Positions 30,932 to 40,675 of a stretch of 64,000 nt of DNA are shown one piece after another (position 1 is the first letter of the stretch; each line of letters begins with the position of its first letter). The stretch comes from Acinetobacter piscicola (lineage in GTDB: Bacteria > Pseudomonadota > Gammaproteobacteria > Pseudomonadales > Moraxellaceae), in contig NZ_CP048659.1 of the NCBI RefSeq assembly GCF_015218165.1, forward strand, positions 248,001 to 312,000. Reading direction: 5' to 3'. Position numbers and translations under genes: made by a program. The notes under the pieces are model-generated. The model was not told the DNA's origin and searched no databases. It saw only the letters and a list, made by a program, of their open reading frames with translations.

Positions 30932-32359
30932 TTAGTGGTGTGCTGTTGCTGTATCGTGTTTAAGTTCTGATTTTGGTTTTGTGCTGACTTGATACCAATC
31001 GATATGTCGGGTGATAAACATAATGGCTGCAAGGACAATGAAAGAAATGACTGAGCCGATGAGGAAAGTTTTACCATTTGACTGTAATAGCAGGTAGATC
31101 ACGGCATAAAGCATACTTAAAATGAGGCTAAAGACGGCAGCAGCTTTAATACCACGCATAACAAAGAACAAGTACCATGTCATGAGGCTGATACAGGCAA
31201 TTGCTGCAACAAGGTAAGCCCATGTAAAAGCATAATATTCACTTATGGACAGGAGTAAAACAAAGAAAATACCTTGTGCCATTGCAACCAATGCATATTG
31301 GATCGGGTGAATACGTAGACTTTTCAGTACTTCAAAGATAAAGAAGCAACCAAAAGTAATCAGAATAATCACGATGCCGTATTTGATGGCACGATCCGTT
31401 TGCGTATAGACATTGACTGACTCTAAAAACTCAGTAGACAGCCCAATTTTTTCAACAGTGTTGGTCTCTTCATCAGGAGAATCATGATGGCTACGTGTTA
31501 AATAGGCATTGCTGAGCTGACGCATACATTCGCTATTTTCACAATTTGCGATTTTATTGAGATTTTGCTGCCCGAGAGCAATATTTTTCCATTGTGCACT
31601 GAATTGTTCAGTCTGACTCATTTTGGTATAAGGTAAACTTTGTCCATCATATTTCGTATCTGCCCAATTGCCTTTTGCATCGTAAGTGACATGTTGGCTG
31701 GTTGGAATGAGGTTAAACTGACTTAAACCCGTAAGCTTAAGCTGTAGATTAAAGTTAAATCCATTTTGAATAGCTTTGAGAATTTCAGGATATTTGTCTA
31801 CCGAAATGTGCATAAAATCAAAGCCTGATTCACTATTGCCTTGATCACTGATTTGAAATGGATAGTTTTGATTGAAAATTTGTATACTGGGTTGTTGGTC
31901 TAAACCACGAGGGTCTTTGACAGGTAAAATGATCTGTGCACGTTCCCAATGATATTTTTTATGTGTGATTTCAGGTTTTGCAAAGTGACCTTTTGCTGAC
32001 AAGTCTGCCTGATAACTGACAGCACGATAAATCGTTCGTTTATAGGTATCATCTGTGACTTTGAAGTTGGCTAGCCAATGGGTGTGATCTGCGCCAAAGT
32101 AGCTAAAGTGTTCTTCAGTACATGGGAAAGATTTTTTTTGTTCATCAACACAGACTTTTTCTTCACTGTAGGGAACTCGAACATAGGGCGCGATGATACT
32201 TTGAGGGCTGATTTGTGTACTTGAAATATCACGAATAAAATCTTGTTGATAGCTTTGACGTTCTGAGACCAAGTGACTGATAAATAATAGTCCTAGCCAA
32301 AAAATTGCCATTAAAATCATCATCGTAATGATCTTTAATGTGAGAAAATTAGAACGCAT
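30932..32359 (-). CDS. creD: Inner membrane protein CreD
   Basis: The product is 475 residues. It has an N-terminal helix (about 10-30), a periplasmic domain of about 300 residues, then five to six C-terminal helices from about 325 on, the architecture of CreD. In E. coli and Aeromonas creD is the most strongly induced gene of the CreBC regulon and is linked to envelope stress and beta-lactam tolerance. It lies 115 bases behind creC, with its own cre-tag-like box at 32442-32457, so it can be induced separately from creBC. Confidence 0.9.
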   Translation of the reverse strand: MRSNFLTLKIITMMILMAIFWLGLLFISHLVSERQSYQQDFIRDISSTQISPQSIIAPYVRVPYSEEKVCVDEQKKSFPCTEEHFSYFGADHTHWLANFKVTDDTYKRTIYRAVSYQADLSAKGHFAKPEITHKKYHWERAQIILPVKDPRGLDQQPSIQIFNQNYPFQISDQGNSESGFDFMHISVDKYPEILKAIQNGFNFNLQLKLTGLSQFNLIPTSQHVTYDAKGNWADTKYDGQSLPYTKMSQTEQFSAQWKNIALGQQNLNKIANCENSECMRQLSNAYLTRSHHDSPDEETNTVEKIGLSTEFLESVNVYTQTDRAIKYGIVIILITFGCFFIFEVLKSLRIHPIQYALVAMAQGIFFVLLLSISEYYAFTWAYLVAAIACISLMTWYLFFVMRGIKAAAVFSLILSMLYAVIYLLLQSNGKTFLIGSVISFIVLAAIMFITRHIDWYQVSTKPKSELKHDTATAHH

Positions 32360-32441
32360 AAGTTTTTCCTGAATCTTATAGTGTCAGGAAATAGTCTGTA
32401 AAACGCTGATGTATTTTATTTGATGTGCTGTTGAGTTTTAT

Positions 32442-32457
32442 ATGAAGTTTGGGTGAA
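32442..32457 (-). promoter_or_regulatory. cre-tag-like CreB box upstream of creD
   Basis: On the minus strand TTCACCCAAACTTCAT, i.e. TTCAC, six bases, TTCAT. The known CreB site is the direct repeat TTCAC-N6-TTCAC; only the last base differs. It lies 83-98 bases before the creD start. Binding is inferred from the match and the context. Confidence 0.7.
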
Positions 32458-32474
32458 GTTTTCGTGCAATGATT

Positions 32475-33956
32475 TTAAGGTAATTGAATACTCAGCATGA
32501 CACCCCGTTGATGGGGTTGAATCACAGCGATTTGATTTTCCTGAATATTCTCAATGAAAATCTGCCCATGATGTTGTTCAATCACTTGTTTGACGATACT
32601 GAGCCCGATACCTGAACTCCGTTGTTGTGAAAGCGGACGAGGCAAAGAAAAATAAGTATTAAAGACTTGCGATAGGGCGTAGTCAGGAATCCATTCTCCT
32701 TCATTAAATATTTTAAATTCAATACCCTGATGGTTTTTTTTGTGATGTAGCTGAAGCAAAATTTTGGCTGAATGCGGTACGAAGTCCAAAGCATTATCCA
32801 AGATATTGGCAATGGTTTGTTGTAACCAAAAACGATCTGCTTGGATCATGCATTCATTTTCAATCTCAAGTAAACATTGAATTTTTTTATGCTGCATCTG
32901 ACTGGTATATTGCTGCAAAACCTGTTGAATCAACGCGGATAAATTAAAAGTTTGGCGTTCGATTTGATGTTTAGATTTTTCTAAACGTGTCAGTAAGAGC
33001 ATTCGATCAATCAAAATTTTTAGACGTTGACTTTGTTCATGGATATGAGTGGCAAATTGCTGTTGATGCTGTAAAGGCAGATCTTCTTTAAGTAATTCGG
33101 CACTTGCTTGGATGGCGGTTAATGGACTTTTTAGTTCATGCGTGAGTGTGTTGACATAGTGCTCGACATAGGCACGATCTTCAAGTTTTTCTCTCATCGT
33201 TTCAATCGCTTGTGAAACAAGATTTAACTCTTGTGCAGAACGAAAATGTGGTGCTTGATTGACAGGGGCAAGGGCTTGGGCATATTTACGCACACGGTCA
33301 ATACTGTGTTTGAGCCAATAAGCGACCAAACTGGCGAGAAATAAGCTCAGCAGCGTAATCCATGCTGCTTGACGGAAAAGCTGATTTTCAGAACGTTGAA
33401 TATAAGGTTGAACAGAACGATTTGGCTTACCGATACTGACCACGCCAATCAGTTGCTGCTGTTGCTTGACCTGATAATAAATCGGTGCAGCAATAAACAT
33501 GGTGCTATTACTGCTGCAAAGATCATTGCCTTTCATATCATAATTGCGGGTTGAGCGTACGCCGTATTTGCCTTGTAACGTCAGATAGATATCATTCCAT
33601 TGGGAATAATCTTGTCCTGTGGCGATGCCTTGAGAATCATAGATCACAATGCCTTTTGCGTCAGTGATATAAATCTGTTGGTTAATCTCTTTTTTGTTGT
33701 GCTGCCAAATGGTGGCATTGAGTTTGCGGTTCAGGGCTTGTTGGATTTTTTGATCAAATTGTGCCGTACTGACTTTATGCTCATATACATCTTCAGCGAC
33801 TAACATCGCGATAATATTGGCATTTTCTGCAAGTGTATCTTCAACCACTTGGCGTACATTGGGTTTGACTTGTTGGTTAAATGTATAGGACATAAACCAC
33901 AGTCCGAGCAAAATGATCAAACCAAAGAAAAACCAAATACGAATGAAAATGGACAT
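32475..33956 (-). CDS. creC: Sensor histidine kinase CreC
   Basis: The product is 493 residues: a helix at about 5-25, a periplasmic sensor region (about 28-195), a second helix (about 196-215), a HAMP-like linker, the H-box LTHELKSPLTAI with His273, and an HATPase domain with SSGIGLSIVKQVIEQHHGQI. CreC phosphorylates CreB in response to carbon source or envelope signals. It starts one base after the creB stop, so both are translated from one message. Length is close to E. coli CreC (474 residues). Confidence 0.92.
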   Translation of the reverse strand: MSIFIRIWFFFGLIILLGLWFMSYTFNQQVKPNVRQVVEDTLAENANIIAMLVAEDVYEHKVSTAQFDQKIQQALNRKLNATIWQHNKKEINQQIYITDAKGIVIYDSQGIATGQDYSQWNDIYLTLQGKYGVRSTRNYDMKGNDLCSSNSTMFIAAPIYYQVKQQQQLIGVVSIGKPNRSVQPYIQRSENQLFRQAAWITLLSLFLASLVAYWLKHSIDRVRKYAQALAPVNQAPHFRSAQELNLVSQAIETMREKLEDRAYVEHYVNTLTHELKSPLTAIQASAELLKEDLPLQHQQQFATHIHEQSQRLKILIDRMLLLTRLEKSKHQIERQTFNLSALIQQVLQQYTSQMQHKKIQCLLEIENECMIQADRFWLQQTIANILDNALDFVPHSAKILLQLHHKKNHQGIEFKIFNEGEWIPDYALSQVFNTYFSLPRPLSQQRSSGIGLSIVKQVIEQHHGQIFIENIQENQIAVIQPHQRGVMLSIQLP

Positions 33957-33957
33957 G

Positions 33958-34698
33958 TTATTGCATTCTTTTTAGGCTATAACCAAAACCACGATGAGTT
34001 TGAATCGGATCGTGTATGGCTGTAATCAGTTTGAGTTTTTGTCTTAAACTTTTGATATGTGTATCGACTGTGCGTTCCAAACTATGTTCAGGATGTTCCC
34101 AAATATGATCCATCAATTGTTGCCGACTAAACACCTGTTCAGGATGATCAATGAACAATTTCAATAAACGATATTCATAACGGGTCAGTTGCAACATTGT
34201 TCCAAAATAATAAATTTGTAGAGCTTCTTCGACACAGTGCCAAACTTTAGCAGATGCTGTGAGGGGCTCTATCGTTATTTCAGTACGGACATTTTCATTA
34301 GATGGCGTATGTTGTAATTGATGTTGAATTTCCATTCTGCGCCAAATGGCTTTGATGCGAGAGACAATTTCCCGTGAACTAAAGGGTTTTGTACAGTAAT
34401 CATCTGCACCGATTTCTAAACCGACTATACGATCAATTTCATCATCGCGTGCTGTTAAAAATAACAATGGAGTATGATTAAATTGACGAATTTTTTTACA
34501 GACATCAAAGCCATTTAAGTCGGGTAAACCCACATCTAAAATAATAAAATCAAAGTTTTGTTGTTGCACATCGGCAATTGCTTGTGTGCCTGTATTTGCC
34601 CAAGTGACTTGCCAATCTTCACGTTCAAGTGCATAACGTAAAGGCATTAAAATAGCGGCATCATCTTCAACACATAAAATCTGTTTTTTATTATTCAT
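33958..34698 (-). CDS. creB: Response regulator CreB
   Basis: The product is a 246-residue OmpR-type regulator. The receiver domain (about 5-120) has the acidic pocket EDD 11-13, phospho-acceptor Asp55 in FIILDVGLPD, and Lys104 in CTKPF. A winged-helix DNA-binding domain follows (about 150-240) with LTRYEYRLLKLFIDHPEQVFSR and ERTVDTHIKSLRQKL. The partner kinase creC follows immediately. A triple TTCAY repeat 59-85 bases upstream of the start suggests autoregulation. Confidence 0.92.
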   Translation of the reverse strand: MNNKKQILCVEDDAAILMPLRYALEREDWQVTWANTGTQAIADVQQQNFDFIILDVGLPDLNGFDVCKKIRQFNHTPLLFLTARDDEIDRIVGLEIGADDYCTKPFSSREIVSRIKAIWRRMEIQHQLQHTPSNENVRTEITIEPLTASAKVWHCVEEALQIYYFGTMLQLTRYEYRLLKLFIDHPEQVFSRQQLMDHIWEHPEHSLERTVDTHIKSLRQKLKLITAIHDPIQTHRGFGYSLKRMQ

Positions 34699-34756
34699 CG
34701 GACTTAGAATTTCATTGAATCGATTTGAGTGTACTGAAAATCAATCTTTTAGGCGA

Positions 34757-34783
34757 ATGAAATTTAGATGAAGTTTGTGTGAA
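34757..34783 (-). promoter_or_regulatory. cre-tag-like triple repeat upstream of creB
   Basis: On the minus strand TTCAC-ACAAAC-TTCAT (34768-34783), followed by a further TTCAT after another six bases (34757-34761). Three half-sites on an 11-base period match the CreB direct-repeat site TTCAC-N6-TTCAC and lie before creB. Confidence 0.65.
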
Positions 34784-34794
34784 CTTTAGAAAAA

Positions 34795-34977
34795 CTAAAA
34801 TGCGGAATTGTGCAAAGGTGGGAACAATTTACCCATATTATTCTGAGTGCCCTGTAACATTCGGATTTGATCGTCACGCCAATCACAGGACAGCAGAGTA
34901 AAAGTATTGGTGACTTCTACTGACTCAGCAGATACATGGATAATGTATTGCGCGAAATAGAGTACTCTAATTTTCAG
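34795..34977 (-). pseudogene. Possible gene remnant upstream of creB
   Basis: A stop-bounded minus-strand frame of 60 codons begins CTG after a TGA and has no ATG, GTG or TTG near its start. It reads LKIRVLYFAQYIIHVSAESV first, faintly like the start of MoaD, but the rest does not match that family. It may be a decayed remnant or chance. The rest of the 34699-35061 gap holds the CreB repeats and nothing else I can name. Confidence 0.25.
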
Positions 34978-35061
34978 TCAGGTGGGAGAATATTTGGTTG
35001 AAATTAATCCATTTGCTTGAAAAATAGGCAGGTGATTGCAGAGGTTCTTAGTTTTCCTAAA

Positions 35062-36117
35062 TCACCATAGCGATAATTGTGATTCTTCTTGTTGCGCTGA
35101 GAGTTGATACAGTCCGACACCAATTAAGCGAAATTGAAAATGTTCAGGAATCTGCATTTCTGATAATAAAATTTGCACCACTTTTTGCATATCATGTTGT
35201 GAATTTAAAGCCTGTTTGAAGCTTTTACTGTGTTGTAAAACCTGAAAATTTTTAAGTTTTAATTTAACCGTCACTCCACGTGCTTGCATGTTTTTTTTAT
35301 CTAAATTTCGCCATACACGCTCAATTAAATTGTCCCAATAGGGGCTACATTGTTCCAAAGTGAGATCATCATCAAAGGTGGTTTCATTGGAAATTTGTTG
35401 TCGTTGCCGTTCGGCTTGTACAGGACGCTCATCAATGCCTTGCGCATATAAAAATAATTGCTTGCCATATTTGCCAAAATGTTGAATGAGTATGTTTTCC
35501 TCGATTTTTTGTAAATCTCCGAGTGTTTCTAAGTTTAGATTTTTAAGTTTTTCTTGCGTGACCTTGCCAACACCTGGAATTTTATTGAGTGGTAGATCAT
35601 GAATGAAATGTTGTACTTGGCTTGGTTTTATGATGCAAATTCCATTCGGTTTATGCCAGTCAGAGGCAATTTTCGCGAGGAATTTATTGGGCGCAACACC
35701 TGCGGACGCCGTCAGTCCTGTGATACGAAAAATATCAGCACGGATCCTTTCAGCAACTTCGGTCGCACTGGGAATATTGTGTAAATTTTCAGTCACATCT
35801 AAATAGGCTTCATCTAAAGATAAGGGTTCAATGAGAGGGGTGTAGTATTGGAAAATTTGATGAATTTGTGCTGAAACTTCTCGATATTTTTCAAAATGAG
35901 GTTCGATGACGACAACTTGAGGACACAGTTTTTTGGCTTGTGACATCGACATGGCAGAACGTAGTCCAAACTGACGAGCAGGGTAGGATGCTGCGGCAAT
36001 TACCGCCCGTGGGTGATGCGAGGAAATGACAACAGGTAAGTGTCTGAGGTCTGGGCGTTCACGCAATTCTACTGAAGCGTAGAAAGCGTCCATATCAATA
36101 TGAATGATTTTTCGCAT
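35062..36117 (-). CDS. dinB: DNA polymerase IV
   Basis: A Y-family translesion polymerase of 351 residues. The palm has [12 protein letters not shown] (Asp8, metal ligand) and SLDEAYLDV (Asp102 with Glu103). A helix-hairpin-helix region ([13 protein letters not shown]) and a little-finger domain follow. The C-terminus QLSLW (347-351) matches the beta-clamp-binding motif QLxLF. Length is normal. I saw no LexA-type box just upstream; Acinetobacter lacks LexA, and DNA-damage control there depends on other regulators. It is monocistronic by spacing. Confidence 0.95.
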   Translation of the reverse strand: MRKIIHIDMDAFYASVELRERPDLRHLPVVISSHHPRAVIAAASYPARQFGLRSAMSMSQAKKLCPQVVVIEPHFEKYREVSAQIHQIFQYYTPLIEPLSLDEAYLDVTENLHNIPSATEVAERIRADIFRITGLTASAGVAPNKFLAKIASDWHKPNGICIIKPSQVQHFIHDLPLNKIPGVGKVTQEKLKNLNLETLGDLQKIEENILIQHFGKYGKQLFLYAQGIDERPVQAERQRQQISNETTFDDDLTLEQCSPYWDNLIERVWRNLDKKNMQARGVTVKLKLKNFQVLQHSKSFKQALNSQHDMQKVVQILLSEMQIPEHFQFRLIGVGLYQLSAQQEESQLSLW

Positions 36118-36212
36118 ACATGCTCAAGTCAAAGCGACGAGATAGATTTTATCTTAACTGAATTGGAAGGAGGACTCATCTTTAAAATTTGTATGTGTCA
36201 TATTTTATTGCA

Positions 36213-36971
36213 TTAAGGTTTTACATGGTTGCTTTGCAAAAATTGCTGCCATTGTGTTTCATCACCATAAAAAACATTTAAATCTACATTTTTATTGATA
36301 CCTGAAATTTTGCTTTGATTGGTCGTTTGCCAAAATGTCCAAGGTCTTTTGTCTTTTAGGTCTGGCTTATCGTGGTATTCACGAATCCAAATCGGGGTGG
36401 TTTGAAATTCACCGATTAAAATAATATTGTAAAAATTTTTAGAAGTATAAAAAATGGGTTGTTTACCATAATGCTGTTGTAAACGGTCATGCATGGTTTT
36501 GATTTGTTTGAGCAGTTGTTCTTTCGTAAACATATTGATGCAGTTACTGTCATATTCTAAATCGATGACGGGCGGTAGCGCATCAGGCTTGTTTGGCACA
36601 GTTTCAATAAAATTTTGCGCTTGAATCTCACCCTCACGGCACAGACGGAAAAAATGATAAGCACCTACCCGCATGCCACGTTCTCGTGCTTTGAGCCAAT
36701 AGTTTTGGAATTGTGTATCTTTAAAATCGCCGCCTTCTGTGGCTTTGAGATAGACGAATTGATATTGTTGTGGTGAAATTTTTTGCCAATTAATTTGCCC
36801 TTGATGATGTGACACATCAAAACCTTGAATTGGATAAGGCTCAGCAGCGGCAATCTTAATCTGTAACATGATCAAAATGAAGCCGATCACACAGCACAGT
36901 ATCAGCATGATCAATGCGATGCGATGACGAGTGAGCTTTGTGGTCTTGGCTGAGTTTTTGAGCATTGTCAT
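36213..36971 (-). CDS. GH25-family lysozyme (muramidase), membrane-anchored or exported
   Basis: The product is 252 residues: an N-terminal membrane helix or signal anchor (about 18-38), then a glycoside hydrolase family 25 domain. Visible are GFDVSHHQG (Asp52), FVYLKATEGGDF, GAYHFF and VIDLEY with Asp137 and the catalytic Glu139. GH25 enzymes cut the MurNAc-GlcNAc bond of peptidoglycan. A chromosomal gene with no phage neighbours suggests a wall-remodelling or competition role. A rather uncleaved, positively charged start (KNSAKTTKLTRHR) fits a signal anchor. Confidence 0.88.
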   Translation of the reverse strand: MTMLKNSAKTTKLTRHRIALIMLILCCVIGFILIMLQIKIAAAEPYPIQGFDVSHHQGQINWQKISPQQYQFVYLKATEGGDFKDTQFQNYWLKARERGMRVGAYHFFRLCREGEIQAQNFIETVPNKPDALPPVIDLEYDSNCINMFTKEQLLKQIKTMHDRLQQHYGKQPIFYTSKNFYNIILIGEFQTTPIWIREYHDKPDLKDKRPWTFWQTTNQSKISGINKNVDLNVFYGDETQWQQFLQSNHVKP

Positions 36972-37041
36972 TCTAAAAGAGGCGAGATTTATAGTTTAAC
37001 GTGAACGGTTTGGCAAAACCATGACCATGATGAGCTATCTT

Positions 37042-38433
37042 TTAAATCGCCTGATCTTTAGGGATCTGATAGAAAATGATAGCAGTAAAAATGTTGATTA
37101 AACCTAAACAAATCAAAGTGTAATGAAAGGCTTGTGTAACCTGTGCTTCACCTAAAAAGTGCGTGAACACATTGAGTAAGGTTCCTGCTAAAGCAATTCC
37201 GATACTCATCGAGAGCATCATGATCATGGACAAAAAACTATTACCACTGCTGGCATCTTGTTGAGGTAAGTCTTTGAGGGTTAATGTATTCATGGCAACA
37301 AACTGTAAAGAATTTAGCGTGCCAAAAACAAAGAAATGTAATGCTCTTAGCCATGTTGGTGTGTCTGCTGTGGTCAGTGCAAAACTTGCAATACATGCAC
37401 CGACCAAAAAAGTATTGATCAGTAAGAATTTTCGATAACCCATTTTAGAGATGATCGGACGGATGATCGGTTTAGAAAAGAGCGAGCCCAATACGATGGG
37501 TGTCAGCATAAGGCCGGTCATCAGTGGTTCCATCTGAAAAGCCACTTGCAACATCAAAGGTAAAATAAATGGAATTGCATTGCTGCCGAAACGTGCAAAG
37601 AAATTGCCCAAAATGCCAAGGGCATAGATTTTATTCTTAAATAATTTACTGCGAAATAGTGCATTTTGATGGGTATGGGCGTGATAGGCATAGATTATGG
37701 CGGCAATCAAACCGCTTATCAATAAAGCAAGACTGACGCTTTTTGAAACTTCACGACTTGCAATATTTTCAATACCCAATGCCATACCTACCATCGCAAT
37801 GACCAATAAAATAAAGCCACTGAAGTCAAACTTTTTCACTGAAGGTTCGGTGGCATTGGGCATGGCTTTAAAAGTAACAAATATGCCTAACAGTCCAATG
37901 GGTAAATTGATCAGGAAAATCCAATGCCATGAAGCAAACTCTACCAACCAACCACCTAAAGTTGGTCCCATGAGTGGTCCCATTAAACCCGCCAAACTCA
38001 TTAAACTCATCGCAGACAAAAACTGTTCACGGGGAATAATGCGTAACATTGCCAAACGACCAACCGGCAGGAGCAATGCACCACCAATACCTTGTAGTAC
38101 TCGAAATGCAATTAAAGTATTGAAACTACTTGAAAATGCACAACCGAGAGAGGCGAGTGTAAAAATCACAATGGCAGCAAAGAAAACATTTCTCACACCA
38201 AAACGATCAGCAAGCCAGCCACTGAGTGGAATACAGGCTGCAACGGATAGTACATAACTGATCACCACACCATGCATGCGTAATGGATCTTCCTGCAAAC
38301 TTTCTGCCATAGAGGGGAGTGCAGTATTGATAATGGTGGTGTCTAAACCTTGCATGAAAAAGCCAATGGACACCAAAAAGACCAATAGATAAAACTCAGG
38401 CTGTAATTTTTGATGCGATGGCGTGGTGGTCAT
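37042..38433 (-). CDS. mdtD: DHA2-family multidrug transporter, MdtD-like
   Basis: The product is a 463-residue, 14-helix MFS protein of the EmrB/QacA type. Helix 1 has GLDTTIINTALPSMAESL, and motif GWLADRFGVRNVF follows helix 2. MdtD-like proteins occur beside mdtABC in E. coli; here it stands alone between a lysozyme and a PiT-like gene. An efflux role is inferred from the family; substrate is unknown. Confidence 0.83.
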   Translation of the reverse strand: MTTTPSHQKLQPEFYLLVFLVSIGFFMQGLDTTIINTALPSMAESLQEDPLRMHGVVISYVLSVAACIPLSGWLADRFGVRNVFFAAIVIFTLASLGCAFSSSFNTLIAFRVLQGIGGALLLPVGRLAMLRIIPREQFLSAMSLMSLAGLMGPLMGPTLGGWLVEFASWHWIFLINLPIGLLGIFVTFKAMPNATEPSVKKFDFSGFILLVIAMVGMALGIENIASREVSKSVSLALLISGLIAAIIYAYHAHTHQNALFRSKLFKNKIYALGILGNFFARFGSNAIPFILPLMLQVAFQMEPLMTGLMLTPIVLGSLFSKPIIRPIISKMGYRKFLLINTFLVGACIASFALTTADTPTWLRALHFFVFGTLNSLQFVAMNTLTLKDLPQQDASSGNSFLSMIMMLSMSIGIALAGTLLNVFTHFLGEAQVTQAFHYTLICLGLINIFTAIIFYQIPKDQAI

Positions 38434-38835
38434 AGCTCTGCAAAAGTTAGATTTTTTAATATTCTAAAGTAAACGTTATATGAAAGCTGTAAAAAGCATG
38501 TTTGGTTTTGGGTGAATAAATGCTCATCATTTCATTAAGGGGGGGCATGATAACCACAATCCACAGATCTATTGAGCGACTGTGTATACAATAGGCCTAA
38601 AACTTGATCCCACTGGTTTTTGCATATGGTGTTAACAAGGTAGTGTATTCGATCTATTATTTTAATCATTATTTATCATTTTCAAATGCTTATAACTATT
38701 ATTTCTGCGTTTTTCTTTTGATTTTTGCAGAATATGAGAAATTTAAATTTTGTAAATTCATAAAAGTGTCATAATCTCGCATACTTTATCAAATTGAAGA
38801 ATGTCGTATATGCGTCTACATAAAGGTATGGCACT
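38434..38835. other. Divergent intergenic region, mdtD-like and PiT-like genes
   Basis: The 402-base gap is AT-rich and holds promoters for both flanking genes that I cannot place securely. A nine-codon frame at 38811-38840 ends in TGA overlapping the GTG start of the PiT-like gene and contains that gene's AAAGG ribosome site. No RNA hairpin with a T-run is seen. Confidence 0.45.
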
Positions 38836-39801
38836 GTGAGCATTGATATTTTAATGATCATTGGCTTTTGTTTAGCAGCTTATTCAATTGTGGGCAACGA
38901 CGTACCACAGACTTTAGGAACATTTATTTCCTCCAATGCTCATCGTCCTTGGTGGATGTTATGGTTATATACTAGTACGATTTTAACCCTTGTACTGCTG
39001 TATGGCTGGTGGGTATCAGGTGTGGGGGATGCATCTTATGGGCGATTAGAAACGATTCCATTTCCCAAAGAGGGCATGACATGGTTGTATGTGATTCCAC
39101 CTCTCATTTTGTTATTTCTTACGCGTTTTGGTATTCCTGTCAGTACTACATTTTTAGTACTCACCATTTTTTCACCAAGCAGTTTGAGTGCCATGCTGAC
39201 GAAGTCGATGATGGGATATGCCGTTGCATTTGTTGCGGCTATTTTGATTTATCGTTTTGTGGTGAAAAAAGTCACGATTTATTTTAGTGAAACACGACAT
39301 GAACCCACACCCAAAACGTGGATTGCCATTCAGTGGGTAGCAACAGGCTTTTTATGGAGTCAGTGGTTAATTCAAGATTTGGCAAATATCTTCGTTTATG
39401 TACCGCGTGTTGTGCCGTTGTGGTTTATGTTATTTGCGATCGTGGTATTTATTACGTTACTTGGCGTAGTGTTCTATCAGCGTGGTGGGGCAATTCAAAA
39501 TATCATTGATACCAAAACTGGAGTGCAAGATGTGCGCTCTGCAACCATTATTGACTTTATGTATGCATTCATTCTTTTGATTTTTAAAGAAGTGAGCAAT
39601 ATTCCCATGAGTACGACATGGGTGTTTTTAGGTTTGCTGGCAGGGCGTGAGTTTGCTATGGCAATGCATTTAAACGAAGTCAATAAGTATCGGACGTCTC
39701 GTAATGTCAGTAAGGATGCAATGAAATTAATGTTTGGTTTGGTGGTCAGTATTTTATTAGCAACGGCATTGCCATGGTTATATGGTTGGATCACATCTTA
39801 A
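38836..39801 (+). CDS. Divergent PiT-like permease
   Basis: The product is 321 residues with about nine hydrophobic segments. It starts GTG with AAAGG 9 bases upstream. Two inverted-repeat signatures recall PiT/PHO4 phosphate transporters: an N-terminal SIVGNDVPQTLGTFISS with GIPVSTTFLVLTIF, and a C-terminal SNIPMSTTWVFLGLLAGREF. It lacks the longer sequence of canonical PitA (about 500 residues) and has proline after NDV, where PitA has NDVANA. It may move phosphate or another anion. No PhoU-like partner is adjacent. Confidence 0.62.
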   Translation: MSIDILMIIGFCLAAYSIVGNDVPQTLGTFISSNAHRPWWMLWLYTSTILTLVLLYGWWVSGVGDASYGRLETIPFPKEGMTWLYVIPPLILLFLTRFGIPVSTTFLVLTIFSPSSLSAMLTKSMMGYAVAFVAAILIYRFVVKKVTIYFSETRHEPTPKTWIAIQWVATGFLWSQWLIQDLANIFVYVPRVVPLWFMLFAIVVFITLLGVVFYQRGGAIQNIIDTKTGVQDVRSATIIDFMYAFILLIFKEVSNIPMSTTWVFLGLLAGREFAMAMHLNEVNKYRTSRNVSKDAMKLMFGLVVSILLATALPWLYGWITS

Positions 39802-39812
39802 ATATTGAAATT

Positions 39813-39842
39813 AAAAAATCGAGTCGTTGGCTCGATTTTTTG
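39813..39842. terminator. Bidirectional terminator
   Basis: AAAAAATCGAG/CTCGATTTTTT stem with a 7-base loop, between converging genes. Confidence 0.88.
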
Positions 39843-39864
39843 TTTGACTGCTTTGTCTAAAAGT

Positions 39865-40488
39865 TTAAATCACAAATTTTTTCGGTGCATGTAAATTACG
39901 AATGGCAGAGAAAATTTCATCTTCTGTTTCACAAACGATTAATTTTGCACGGTGTTGTGGCGGTAAAAAACCTTCCTGAACTGCATGATCAAGCTGTGCA
40001 ATCATGTGGTTATAAAAACCATTGACGTTATATAACATCATTGGTTTTTGGTGTTGATTAAGTTGCCCCCAAGTGGCAATTTCTAAAATTTCTTCAAATG
40101 TTCCTAAACCGCCAGGTAGCGCAACAAAAGCACTCGCACGCTCTGCCATCATGGCTTTTCGAGCATGCATATTTTTAACAATATGTAATTCCGTTAGATT
40201 TTTATGCGCAACTTCATAGTCCAACATAAACTCAGGAATGACGCCAACAACTTCTCCGCCATGTTCAGTGACTGTATCTGCAACTTGTCCCATCAAGCCA
40301 ATACTTGCACCACCATAGACAATACCAAAACCATGTTCAGCAATACCGGTTGCCAAATGAATGGCTTTTTCTTGATAAATCGGGTGATGACCAAAGCGTG
40401 AACCACAATAGAGCGCAATTAAAACTTGTGTTGTTTGATGTTCGGCTAATAGAGTTGGATCAAGTGGATTGCTTAATGCATTATTCAT
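39865..40488 (-). CDS. LOG-family (TIGR00730) nucleotide phosphoribohydrolase
   Basis: The product is 207 residues with the two family signatures ARKAMMAERASAFVALPGGL and GTFEEILEIATWGQLN; PGGxGTxxE is the hallmark. Members, including bacterial homologues of plant LOG, hydrolyse AMP or cytokinin-type nucleoside monophosphates to base and ribose-5-phosphate. The actual role in Acinetobacter is unknown, although AMP cleavage is the most likely activity. It converges on the PiT-like gene. Confidence 0.9.
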   Translation of the reverse strand: MNNALSNPLDPTLLAEHQTTQVLIALYCGSRFGHHPIYQEKAIHLATGIAEHGFGIVYGGASIGLMGQVADTVTEHGGEVVGVIPEFMLDYEVAHKNLTELHIVKNMHARKAMMAERASAFVALPGGLGTFEEILEIATWGQLNQHQKPMMLYNVNGFYNHMIAQLDHAVQEGFLPPQHRAKLIVCETEDEIFSAIRNLHAPKKFVI

Positions 40489-40675
40489 AAATTATTTTTC
40501 ACCTTCATCATTAAATCTTTATTTTTCATTATGATTCTACGCCATAAATATGACAAGGTTGTATGCAGTTATGTTTTGTTTGCAATGTTTTGTAATGTAT
40601 TGTGTTTGAATTTACTGTGAAAAGCCTGATTTATAGAGATTTTGAAAAAAAGGATGAATTCCTAAAGAGTCTTGA

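Noticed and set aside
37697-38257. 186-codon plus-strand frame opposite the MdtD-like gene
   Set aside because: Antisense to a clear membrane transporter; the Lys/Pro-rich composition is that of a reverse-strand shadow.
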